A stretch of DNA of 31,539 bases, taken from a virus. The notes under the pieces are model-generated. The model saw only the letters and a program-made list of their open reading frames with translations, was not told the origin of the DNA and made no database searches. Where the stretch lies: positions 1-31,539 of IMG/VR virus record IMGVR_UViG_3300042894_002178; one strand, given 5' to 3'. A program made the position numbers and the translations under genes. Positions 7,009 through 15,107 of the stretch are shown piece after piece. Every line of letters starts with the position of its first letter. The stretch's first letter is position 1.

Positions 7009-7581
7009 TCAGAATTCCTTCAATAAGCAATAAGAAACAACTTTTTGTGCTTTCACAAGTTCGATAATTTCAAGATATTTCTTCATGTTATTCACCACTT
7101 GACAACCAAGTGACCATGCACCGATGATTTCCTTGATTTCAGTTGCTTTCAAATTGTATGTATTTGAATGAAAATTTATTCCACACATTACTGGAATTGA
7201 AAGACCTTCTTCAATCTTTTTGTCTTTGTCACCATCACGTGAAATTAAAAATGGTCTGACTTGTTTCAATGCTTCAATTTTTCCACGATGAAGACCAAAT
7301 TTCCAAACATTATAATAAAATTCGTTTGTCTTGATTACGGCAACACCTTCTGAATTATAAGTGTCATAATTCATCAATCCATTCTTTCCAGCATTCGTTG
7401 TTCCAGAAGTCACCATGATGAATTCTTGACCTTTGAAAATGTAAAATTTATCATCAAAAACATTGAATGAATCTTCTTGTGATTGAAGACCAAGAATCCA
7501 GTAATCTTTTGGAAAAACATGGAATGATGGAAGTGACTTGACTTTGTTCAGAAGTTGTGAATCAGTGTAATTTTTAACCAT
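7009..7581 (-). CDS. Putative lysis enzyme with L,D-transpeptidase (YkuD)-like His/Cys signature
   Basis: The 190-residue protein follows the holin and a small membrane protein, the usual place of an endolysin. It has no signal peptide. The C-terminal region has GINFHSNTYN (134-143) and GAWSLGCQVVNN (154-165), so H138 and C160 are placed like the catalytic His and the SxGC cysteine of YkuD-type enzymes (HG...SxGC). An earlier stretch GTTNAGKNGLMN (60-71) fits a strand-rich core. Seen: the motifs and the context. Inferred: that it cleaves or remodels peptidoglycan. It overlaps the preceding gene by 8 bases. No lysozyme, amidase or peptidase motif occurs elsewhere in the window, which strengthens the endolysin reading. 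Confidence 0.6.
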   Translation of the reverse strand: MVKNYTDSQLLNKVKSLPSFHVFPKDYWILGLQSQEDSFNVFDDKFYIFKGQEFIMVTSGTTNAGKNGLMNYDTYNSEGVAVIKTNEFYYNVWKFGLHRGKIEALKQVRPFLISRDGDKDKKIEEGLSIPVMCGINFHSNTYNLKATEIKEIIGAWSLGCQVVNNMKKYLEIIELVKAQKVVSYCLLKEF

Positions 7582-7924
7582 TTTTTTTCTTTCTATAAAT
7601 TAGTGCTGAAATGACAAAAGTGAAGACCAGAATGACCATCACTTTTTCAATTGATTTGTGTGAATCATCTTGAATGAACTTAAAAACTTCACGTTCAAGA
7701 ATGTTTTCAATGATAATTGTGTCCTGAATAACCAGATGACCATCAATTTCTTTCACATCATGTTTCACAATCGTATCTGAATACAACAATGAATCATCAT
7801 TTTGTGTTGTTTTTATCGTTTCTGGAAGACTTTTGGAAAGTTCTTGTCCATTCATGTCATTTCCTGAATAAAGTTCAGCAGATGCAATCAGAATGAAAAG
7901 AATTGAAATCATTGTTTTTTTCAT
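7574..7924 (-). CDS. Membrane protein of the lysis cassette, signal peptide plus C-terminal TM (116 aa)
   Basis: The N-terminus KKTMISILFILIASAELYSG looks like a signal peptide or anchor. Residues 24-90 are polar with acidic stretches, and VMVILVFTFVISALIYR near 95-111 is a transmembrane helix followed by a short basic tail (KKKNG). This topology would place the middle part outside the cytoplasmic membrane. Its ATG overlaps the holin stop (ATGA). By position and layout it could serve as a spanin-like or holin-regulating protein, but it has no lipobox or long coiled coil, so this is a guess. Confidence 0.7.
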   Translation of the reverse strand: MKKTMISILFILIASAELYSGNDMNGQELSKSLPETIKTTQNDDSLLYSDTIVKHDVKEIDGHLVIQDTIIIENILEREVFKFIQDDSHKSIEKVMVILVFTFVISALIYRKKKNG

Positions 7925-8238
7925 GGTTTATCTTTTTTAGAATTGAATTTTCTTCGAATCCATTCAATCACAATGTCATAAACATCATTCACGAATTCAT
8001 CCAGTTTTTCAGTCAGTTCATTTGCTATCCATCCAACACAAAATGAAATCAAAATGATGACCTTTTGTGAAAGATTAATAAAAAACATTTCAATCAGTCC
8101 AGTTGTCGCATACGTCAAAACGCCAGCAATTAACATTCCAATGAAAATTGTTGATTTATTGAATTTTTTCTTAATTCCTTTCAATAATGCACCAATGACA
8201 CCAATTGACATTGCAATAAAATCTGTAAAGTTTTCCAT
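7921..8238 (-). CDS. Holin
   Basis: The 105-residue protein (ATG at 8236-8238; an in-frame TTG lies three codons upstream) has three hydrophobic segments, roughly residues 8-21, 31-53 and 59-73. The charged C-terminal tail includes ELTEKLDEFVND and the basic WIRRKFNSKKDK. Size, three membrane spans and basic tail fit class I phage holins, which open the inner membrane at lysis. It is followed directly by a membrane protein and the lysis enzyme candidate. No named holin family is claimed. Confidence 0.75.
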   Translation of the reverse strand: MENFTDFIAMSIGVIGALLKGIKKKFNKSTIFIGMLIAGVLTYATTGLIEMFFINLSQKVIILISFCVGWIANELTEKLDEFVNDVYDIVIEWIRRKFNSKKDKP

Positions 8239-8258
8239 TTCTTTCAATTATTATGCTT

Positions 8259-8708
8259 TTACTGCACTTTATTCAATGTTTTTGTTAATGAAAAACCAGT
8301 ATTTTCAGAATAAAATGGAATCAAAACATCATCAAATGAACCTTCCACACCATCACAAATGAATTGATTGTTCAACAATTCAATAACTTGTTCAGTTGTA
8401 GTTTCACCAGTGTCATTTCCTTCTGAATCAAGAACTGGTTGTTCTTTTTGTGTCACGAATTCTGTATATTTCTGAAAAGTGAATGCATTTACATTGTTGG
8501 AAATAACCGATAAACCAATTCTTTCAAGTTCATCACTTTGAACCATTGAAAAATTCACAATTGAATTAATTCTTGAATTTGAAATCTGAATTTCAGTCAT
8601 TTCAATTAATCGTTTTTCTCTGGTGTCAATGTCCAGAAGAAATTCATTGATGAAAATATAATTTCCTTGTGTTGTCGATTCGTAATGTTTGATTTTTCTT
8701 TGTTCCAT
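8259..8708 (-). CDS. Hypothetical protein between tail and lysis genes (149 aa)
   Basis: No family recognised. Begins EQRKIKHYESTTQGNYIFI and looks strand-rich in its first half, with a Thr/Glu-rich loop DSEGNDTGETTTEQ around residues 94-107. It lies between the mosaic adhesin and holin. It has its own promoter-like box upstream, so it may be a tail-tip accessory or chaperone, or a lysis-timing gene. Function open. Confidence 0.6.
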   Translation of the reverse strand: MEQRKIKHYESTTQGNYIFINEFLLDIDTREKRLIEMTEIQISNSRINSIVNFSMVQSDELERIGLSVISNNVNAFTFQKYTEFVTQKEQPVLDSEGNDTGETTTEQVIELLNNQFICDGVEGSFDDVLIPFYSENTGFSLTKTLNKVQ

Positions 8709-8723
8709 CGTTTATTTTTTTTA

Positions 8724-8731
8724 CAAATTTA
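8724..8731 (-). promoter_or_regulatory. Late promoter-like box (TAAATTTG)
   Basis: Minus strand ACTAAATTTGTAAA, close to the ACTAACTTTGTAAA form seen upstream of the portal and protease genes, and matching TAnnTTTG. It lies 15 bases before the ATG at 8708 and would drive the lysis genes. Confidence 0.45.
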
Positions 8732-8741
8732 GTTACTATTT

Positions 8742-10232
8742 TCAGAAGTGTGTTCTTTTGTTTTTGTATTTGTCACCAACTTTGCAAGTCAAAATTGCAT
8801 ATCTTGACAAAGGAAGATAATTCAATTGTGCAGATTCTTCAAGAATGACTGGAAGGTCTTGAATTCGATATGAATGATTGTGTGCATTGTAGTCTGATAT
8901 GAACAAATCATTTTCTGACAATAAGAACAATTCAATCAAAGGTCTGGTGAAACATTCATAAACTGGTTCAGTGATGATTTCATATTGATTCAAATTTTCA
9001 CGAATCACGCTTTTCATTTCACGATTTTGATAAATTATATTGTCAATTTCAGTGTTTGGTTGTCGATTTCCGATAAAACCATAAAAACGAAATGATGATT
9101 CAACATTCGAATCAGTGAAATCAATTTGTTCGACTTCATGATATGCATTGAAGAATGCACGAACACGTGCAGTTTTCAAAGTGTTTTGAATTGAATATTT
9201 CTGCAATTTGAATTTTCCCCAAATTACAAAACCAACAATACCACTGATTTCATAATTAATTTTCAATGTGTAGCATCCTTCACCATCTGTATTCAATACA
9301 TCTTTCCATTTAATTGTTGAATAGAATGCAAAAGGTTCTTTGATGAATGGTTGTGGTATTGGAATATAATTTGTTGGATTTCCATTGGAATCTTCCAGAA
9401 TAAATGTCATGATGTCAGCAGAATCAGAAAGTTTCATCCATGCAGATGTCACATCATTTTCAAAAGTTGATGATGAACCATTTGCAAAAACCAAGTATTC
9501 GCATTGACAACAACCTTTCAGTCCTCGATTTGGTTCTTCAAAGTTTTCTGGAAGTTTTATTGCATCGTATTCACGATAAATTCTTTCTTCAATTCCACAA
9601 TTTTTACATTCAAGTGCAGTTGTCGTTATTCTCAAATATTTCCAAATTGAATACCATTGATTTGAATCACTAAAAGGACAATTCGAATCGTAATTCAAAT
9701 ATGAAAGGATACCATTAAGGTCTGATTTGAATGTCCATTGTATTCCATCCCAAATTATATGAAAATTATCCATTCCATAACCAATGTCACCAGTCCAAGA
9801 ATAAGAATTTCTTCCATTTTCAGTTCCAGTGATTTGAAGTTCAAAAGTTGTTATTGTTGTATTATACCCAATTTTAATGTCAATTCCACAATTACATGAA
9901 TCTTCAATTGGTGGTTCTGGAACACAATCAGATGTAGTAAACTCGTCAAATATACCACCTGGACCCCATACCGGCATACTTCCTAAAGGTGGACATGGTG
10001 GTAAAGAATTTTTCCATGCAGTTGCCATTGGATTTGGAGGTGACCCTAAACCACCAACTGAAACTTCCCATTCACCACCTCCCGTTGGATTATAATAAAG
10101 AAAATAATCTATTCCTAAATAATTCCATTGATAATAGTTTTCACCATTAAATGTACCTGAAACATTTATTTCAATCGTTGTAGAAGTTAGTTCATCACGA
10201 AGTCTGAACGTAATACTGACACAATCACACAT
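8742..10232 (-). CDS. Mosaic tail adhesin with duplicated Cys-rich N-terminal domains (496 aa)
   Basis: Residues 5-61 and 118-174 look like diverged copies of one beta domain: SGTFNGENYYQW (25-36) aligns with TGTENGRNSYSW (136-147), and GEWEVS with IQWTFKS. Between them is a Pro/Gly-rich linker (64-113). Cysteines are frequent up to about residue 240 (CDC, CNCG, CKNCG, CCQC). The C-terminal half (about 280-496) is a separate strand-rich domain ending ILTCKVGDKYKNKRTHF. The first 100 codons use TTA, ATA, GGA, GGG and ACG codons uncommon in the rest of the window, suggesting recent acquisition. Last large tail gene, so a receptor-binding or tail-tip role is likely but inferred. Confidence 0.7.
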   Translation of the reverse strand: MCDCVSITFRLRDELTSTTIEINVSGTFNGENYYQWNYLGIDYFLYYNPTGGGEWEVSVGGLGSPPNPMATAWKNSLPPCPPLGSMPVWGPGGIFDEFTTSDCVPEPPIEDSCNCGIDIKIGYNTTITTFELQITGTENGRNSYSWTGDIGYGMDNFHIIWDGIQWTFKSDLNGILSYLNYDSNCPFSDSNQWYSIWKYLRITTTALECKNCGIEERIYREYDAIKLPENFEEPNRGLKGCCQCEYLVFANGSSSTFENDVTSAWMKLSDSADIMTFILEDSNGNPTNYIPIPQPFIKEPFAFYSTIKWKDVLNTDGEGCYTLKINYEISGIVGFVIWGKFKLQKYSIQNTLKTARVRAFFNAYHEVEQIDFTDSNVESSFRFYGFIGNRQPNTEIDNIIYQNREMKSVIRENLNQYEIITEPVYECFTRPLIELFLLSENDLFISDYNAHNHSYRIQDLPVILEESAQLNYLPLSRYAILTCKVGDKYKNKRTHF

Positions 10233-10235
10233 AAT

Positions 10236-10862
10236 TTATAATTTATCAACTGTAACAATCAATGATGGTGTTGCTGGATGTGGAACGGTCAAGTCTGGTG
10301 CAACTGATGGAATTGTTATTCCAAGTGCAGTCACTGACCACATCAACTGAATTTCGTCACCAGATGCACAAGTGACAAATATATTCCAAGATGCAACTGA
10401 ATATCTTGAATTTGCAACAACATTCAAGTGTGTGTTTGACATTGGAATATCAACACCATTTTTTCTGAACCAGATTGAAACTTGTTCACTTGAACCACCA
10501 CTTGTTCTATAAATTTGTGCAGAAAATTGAAGATTATAAACACCAGTAAATGGAATGAAAATAATTGTTGGATTTCCAAATGAATCATTTATTCTTGTTA
10601 TTCCATTCGAAATGTCTTCATGACTTATATTCATTGCTTTTGCAACATTAGTCAATGTGTGAACTTGTGTTGTTTCATCGTGGAAAGAAGCAATAATTTG
10701 TGGAATCATTTCAAGTGTTCTGTCAACAATGACATTTGCACTTAATTGTTTTGAAATCCAACCAGAATCTGTTTGAACATCACAATCAATCATCACTGGA
10801 AGTGATTGAACATCAGAAAGTGTTGCAACATCAAGATATTCGTGTATTTTTTCGTTTGCCAT
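10236..10862 (-). CDS. Tail adhesin with C1q/TNF-like jelly-roll head (208 aa)
   Basis: Residues 95-208 follow the C1q/TNF-like pattern of trimeric phage adhesins: FIPFTGVYNLQFSAQIYRTS (102-121), SEQVSIWFRKNGVDIPMSNT (125-144), VASWNIFVTCASGDEIQLMW (156-175) and a final strand LIVTVDKL. The N-terminal part (HEYLDVATLSDVQSLPVM, then IDCDVQ) probably attaches to the tail tip. Such proteins usually bind host surface glycans or proteins as trimers. It is followed after only 3 bases by the mosaic adhesin gene, so the two may act together in host recognition. Confidence 0.78.
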   Translation of the reverse strand: MANEKIHEYLDVATLSDVQSLPVMIDCDVQTDSGWISKQLSANVIVDRTLEMIPQIIASFHDETTQVHTLTNVAKAMNISHEDISNGITRINDSFGNPTIIFIPFTGVYNLQFSAQIYRTSGGSSEQVSIWFRKNGVDIPMSNTHLNVVANSRYSVASWNIFVTCASGDEIQLMWSVTALGITIPSVAPDLTVPHPATPSLIVTVDKL

Positions 10863-10868
10863 TTTTTT

Positions 10869-13178
10869 TTATATTAAAGATTTTTGTTTAATTGTTCCAT
10901 CAGTCTTCATCTTCACCGTTCCATCAGATTTCAATTTTCCTGAAAGTTTGAATTCTGAACATCCTTTGATTTTTGTTGTGAATTTAACACCATTTGAAAG
11001 ATTTATTTTATCTGGATTGAAAAAACATTCCATTCTTGCAATTGTTGGTGTTGGAAATGTCAAGTCACACAATGCACCAGAAAGTGGTGACAATGGATTC
11101 AATGAATTGAAATCTGTCGGAACAATCGTGGAACAAATCCATCGTGGTGCAGATTCTTTCGGTTCAATGGTTAACATTCCCCAAATTGAAGACTGATTCC
11201 ATGCAGTTCCATCAACAAGTTCATGTGTACCAACAACACGCATCAAAAGACCTTCTGTAACGATTCCAACATTTTGATTCGTGGAATCGATAAAAAGTTC
11301 AATGTTTGATGTGATGTTGTCATTTGCATCGTAATTTTTCAAATCAATTATGTCATCAAAAATGTATGCAAGACCACCTTTCACAAGTTCAAGATGAAGA
11401 TTCAAATTCCAATCTGGATGATTTCCGTATTCAAACCAGTCTTTTGTTTGGTCATTAGGATAAAAATCGACATCTGCATTCAATTGTTGCAACCAGTATT
11501 CCCATCTGTAAAGGAAAGGAAAATAAATTTTCACACCATAATATGAAGGTTCATCAACTGATGAATCAAGAACCAAAAGTGCATTTCTTTTTACTGATGT
11601 GTTTGGAAGTGTTGTGATAATCGGTTGCGACTGATTCAGAATGTATTTTCCACCAACAAATGGAATTGATGCAATATTGAAGAAAGCATTTTGCAAAGTG
11701 AATGATTCACCAGTGACTGAATTCAATGCTTCAATTCGTGCAGTAAATGATTGAATGGTATTGTCATTCAATGGAAGGATGAATTTTCCAATGTATGAAA
11801 GGTCATCTTCAATGTCTGCTGAATAACCAGCAACAAAGTCAGATGAATCAGTGACATTTTCTGAATGGTCAAGGAAAGTTGAAACTTTCATCTTTAATTC
11901 ACCACCAATTGGTGGATTTGAAATCATCTGTCCATCAAAAACAAGAAGATTGATATTCCCAAATTTGAACCAAATTCGGAACAATCTGTCACCTTCATCA
12001 CATGAATCAATAAATGAATTTAGATTTGCATTCGGTGTGAATACCACATCAATTGTGTAAATTGTTCCAACTGATGTGAAGGAAATAATTTCCATTGAAT
12101 AACCAGCACCAACTGGATTCAAAGGTGAAAAAATTGGTGTAAACAAAGGAAGTGCATTCGTTGAAATTGTCATTCCAAGTTCAGACTGGCTTTGTGCTTT
12201 GCTTTTATAATATAGTTCGTTATCTGGAATATACGAAGAACCGATTCCAAATGATGAAGAAGATGAATCAATGACCACTTGAAATGTTGTCGGTGAATCG
12301 AATGCAAGTTCTGAAACACCTTGAATCAATGTTGCTTGTGGAATTCCAGTGTTGTATGCTTCATTGAACCATCCAGTATCTGCATCATCAGTCAATGAAC
12401 AAATGAAATTGTTTGATGGTTCACCAAGTATTCTTTGAAATCGCATATTTGAAATGAATTTCAAACAATTGGAAAAATCAAAATTGGATTGGTTATAAAT
12501 TCCTGACTGAATAATTTTGACATCAATTTGAAAATATAATGTATTTGAATTTGCTGGAAGTATTCCAGAATAACCGAATGTGTAATCTTTGATTTCAACG
12601 AATGCATCAAATTGTCCTGAACGATTTCCAACTTGAACCATTGTTTGTGGTGTTGTTGTCAATGATTGCAAGTTTGCAGTGAATCTTGTTGTTTCACCAT
12701 CAATCAAGGAAAAACTACTTCCAGCAGAACCATTTGCAACATGATTCAAATCCATCACTAATGATTCCCTTTTTTGACCATAGCCAATGTGAAGTGATGT
12801 GATTTGCATAAATTCACCAAGTGTTGGGTCAACCCATGCAATAGCTGGTAAAAAACTTACTTGCAATTCATTTGAAGTCACTAATGTCACAATGGACAAC
12901 CAACTCAAAATGACACCACCAAATTGTGAATATTTTGTAAACTGAACATAGTCACCATTTCTGAATCCTTCTGTTAAGAAATTAATTGAACCAGATGCAG
13001 TGACAATCTGGTCAATTGGATTCAAAACAAATGAAGTTCCAGCAGTTGCAGTTGATGTTTGAATGACTGATTTGACAACCATTCTTAAATTCACTTTGTC
13101 ACCAGCATTGCATCTGTAAAATGTGCTATTTGTACCAACTGAATCAACAAAATTCTTATAAACTATCTGAACCGGCAT
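10869..13178 (-). CDS. Large distal-tail / baseplate structural protein (769 aa)
   Basis: No named family. I chose the ATG at 13176-13178 (PVQIVYKNFVDSVG...); the longer reading starts with TTG. The protein is almost entirely beta-rich with Ser/Asn/Thr loops, as in phage tail-tip and fibre proteins. It ends in a short basic repeat (KLKSDGTVKMKTDGTIKQKS). It sits between the tail hub candidate and the C1q-like adhesin, in the place of a tail-tip or fibre-base protein. It overlaps the preceding small gene by 23 bases. Confidence 0.65.
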   Translation of the reverse strand: MPVQIVYKNFVDSVGTNSTFYRCNAGDKVNLRMVVKSVIQTSTATAGTSFVLNPIDQIVTASGSINFLTEGFRNGDYVQFTKYSQFGGVILSWLSIVTLVTSNELQVSFLPAIAWVDPTLGEFMQITSLHIGYGQKRESLVMDLNHVANGSAGSSFSLIDGETTRFTANLQSLTTTPQTMVQVGNRSGQFDAFVEIKDYTFGYSGILPANSNTLYFQIDVKIIQSGIYNQSNFDFSNCLKFISNMRFQRILGEPSNNFICSLTDDADTGWFNEAYNTGIPQATLIQGVSELAFDSPTTFQVVIDSSSSSFGIGSSYIPDNELYYKSKAQSQSELGMTISTNALPLFTPIFSPLNPVGAGYSMEIISFTSVGTIYTIDVVFTPNANLNSFIDSCDEGDRLFRIWFKFGNINLLVFDGQMISNPPIGGELKMKVSTFLDHSENVTDSSDFVAGYSADIEDDLSYIGKFILPLNDNTIQSFTARIEALNSVTGESFTLQNAFFNIASIPFVGGKYILNQSQPIITTLPNTSVKRNALLVLDSSVDEPSYYGVKIYFPFLYRWEYWLQQLNADVDFYPNDQTKDWFEYGNHPDWNLNLHLELVKGGLAYIFDDIIDLKNYDANDNITSNIELFIDSTNQNVGIVTEGLLMRVVGTHELVDGTAWNQSSIWGMLTIEPKESAPRWICSTIVPTDFNSLNPLSPLSGALCDLTFPTPTIARMECFFNPDKINLSNGVKFTTKIKGCSEFKLSGKLKSDGTVKMKTDGTIKQKSLI

Positions 13179-13383
13179 ATCTTTTTTGTATTTCAATTAT
13201 TTTTTCCATGTCACCATTTTTGACCAAATCCATCAATGATTCAATGTCATTTGTTGCTTTGATTTTCAAATTCATGTGTTCGTTTGGAATTTGATTGATT
13301 GCATTTTTTTGGAAATCAAGAAGACCTTCAAGATTTTTTGTCAATCCATCAATCATTTTCAAAGTTTCATTTTCTTTCATCAT
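13156..13383 (-). CDS. Small helical protein between tail genes (75 aa)
   Basis: ATG at 13381-13383 shares a base with the stop of the upstream tail gene (TGATG). The product is all-helical (MIDGLTKNLEGLLDFQKNAI, then DIESLMDLVKNGDMEKIIEI) and may form a coiled coil. Position between two large tail proteins suggests a tail-assembly chaperone or tip component. No family recognised. Confidence 0.6.
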   Translation of the reverse strand: MMKENETLKMIDGLTKNLEGLLDFQKNAINQIPNEHMNLKIKATNDIESLMDLVKNGDMEKIIEIQKRYAGSDSL

Positions 13384-15107
13384 CACGCATTGATTTGAAG
13401 TGTGTATACATGTCCAGTTGCATATTGATTTCTTTGTTTGTATGTGATTTGTGCGAAGGATTTTTCATCAATCCATTCACAATTCAAAATTTCAGACATC
13501 AAACCATCAATGATTGCAAAATTGTTGTCTTGCAAAGTTACGAAATCTTGTGATGTCATTCGAATTCGAACATTATTTTTGACAATCCAATCATTTTCCT
13601 GAATCTGATTGATATAATGGTATTGATTCCACAATGCAATTGCACTGACTTTGTCCTTGAATGAAATTGGTTGTCTTCCATTGATTGTCCACAATACTTT
13701 TGTTGTCGCAAAGAATTGTTTTGAAATCATCAAGACATTTTTTCTGTCACCGATTTGTTGTTCATAATTTGTTCCACCACCAAAAATTCCAGTCACTTTG
13801 TCAATCAGTTTTGCAAGATTTTTCACAATGTCTTCCAACCAATTTAACTTTTCTTTTCTTGCACCAAGTGCAAAAGGAATGTTTACATCTTGCAATCCTT
13901 TTATTGAAACAAGGTCTTCATTCACAAATGATGTTGGTTCAGTTGAAAATTCACAATTGTGGATGTCATAAAGTACACCATCAACTGAATGAAATTCGGT
14001 GAAATCTGTCTGATAATGGATGTAATATCTTTTCCAGACTTCATCGGTATTGTATTGGAATTCATCATCACGTTCTGATTGAAGTGAAAGTGATGGAATC
14101 AATTGATTTGTTGTTTGATTCATCCACCAATCACGTCTTTCAAAACGAACAACACCATTGTTGACTTTGATTTGTCCATTGAACATGGTTTGCATTCCTT
14201 CAATAAATGATTGAAGTGTTGGTGTTGTGTCTGATGAAGATGGAACACCTTTGTTGAATGCATTGTTCAAAAATGCTGGTTGGTAGTCAAAAATTGATTG
14301 TCTATTTTTCACAAGTGGAACTGGAAGAATTGTCCAGTTAGGTTCATCATCCAAAAGTGATGATTCAAATGAAAAACCAAGTTTTGCACATGATTTTGTC
14401 ATTAATTCCTTGAATTTACATCCTGAAAAATATCGAATCGGTGGAAATAACATCTGGAAAAGTTGTGTTGCAAGGTCAATCACAAGTGCAAGAATCAATG
14501 CAAAATATGCAATTCTTGCAATTGCTTTCAAAACTGCAACAATGATGTCACCAGTGTCAACTGATGGTGGTACACCAGTGTTGATTGTGCATGCTTGAAT
14601 TGTTTCTGAAATTGAATCAACAACTGCTTGTCCAGCAGAAATCAATTCTTTTCCCATCACATAAAGTGAAATTAAAAGTGAAATTGCTTGTTCCACTTGA
14701 TTTTCAGTGACAACAACATAAGGAATTGATTCAAGATTGTATTGAACACCTTGTGTCAACATCCATTCAAATGTTGCACCAGATGCTTTGTCAAAAAAAT
14801 CATCTTCACCTTTCCTTTTTTTCAATGCAATTTCACATTCAAAATTCTTGAATTTAGTGGATGAATCAAGAAGGTCAACATAATAATTCAGGATAACACC
14901 ACCATCAAGTTCAATTCGGTATGGAACACCTTCAAAAAGACCTTGTGACTGAATGTGATTTCTGATGATTTCATTTCCTTCACGTGGAAGTTTTATGTTG
15001 TCAGTTGTTAATTTCAGCACTTCTGGATTTCCAGTGAAATCAGAAACGATTCCAATGTCAGTCCTATTTCGTGGTGAAATTTCAATGTCATTCAAGAAGT
15101 GCTTCAT
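13383..15107 (-). CDS. Tail hub / distal tail protein candidate with internal hydrophobic segment (574 aa)
   Basis: Directly follows the tape measure (ATGA overlap), the usual place of Dit/Tal-type baseplate proteins. The N-terminal 100 residues (DIEISPRNRTDIGIVSDFTG onward) and the C-terminal half (RRDWWMNQTTNQLIPSLSLQ, then many strands) look like beta-rich hub domains. In between are hydrophobic segments at about 138-165 and, more strongly, 186-222 (IIVAVLKAIARIAYFALILA, then LVIDLATQLFQMLF). That is unusual for a hub and could insert in the host membrane during DNA entry. Function is inferred from position and layout. Confidence 0.65.
   Translation of the reverse strand: MKHFLNDIEISPRNRTDIGIVSDFTGNPEVLKLTTDNIKLPREGNEIIRNHIQSQGLFEGVPYRIELDGGVILNYYVDLLDSSTKFKNFECEIALKKRKGEDDFFDKASGATFEWMLTQGVQYNLESIPYVVVTENQVEQAISLLISLYVMGKELISAGQAVVDSISETIQACTINTGVPPSVDTGDIIVAVLKAIARIAYFALILALVIDLATQLFQMLFPPIRYFSGCKFKELMTKSCAKLGFSFESSLLDDEPNWTILPVPLVKNRQSIFDYQPAFLNNAFNKGVPSSSDTTPTLQSFIEGMQTMFNGQIKVNNGVVRFERRDWWMNQTTNQLIPSLSLQSERDDEFQYNTDEVWKRYYIHYQTDFTEFHSVDGVLYDIHNCEFSTEPTSFVNEDLVSIKGLQDVNIPFALGARKEKLNWLEDIVKNLAKLIDKVTGIFGGGTNYEQQIGDRKNVLMISKQFFATTKVLWTINGRQPISFKDKVSAIALWNQYHYINQIQENDWIVKNNVRIRMTSQDFVTLQDNNFAIIDGLMSEILNCEWIDEKSFAQITYKQRNQYATGHVYTLQINA

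Noticed and set aside
13536-13543. TAACTTTG inside the tail hub gene, and again at the end of the 96-residue gene (29296-29303)
   Set aside because: Both copies encode the same peptide DFVTLQ inside genes and lack a suitable downstream start, so coincidence of coding is the simpler explanation.
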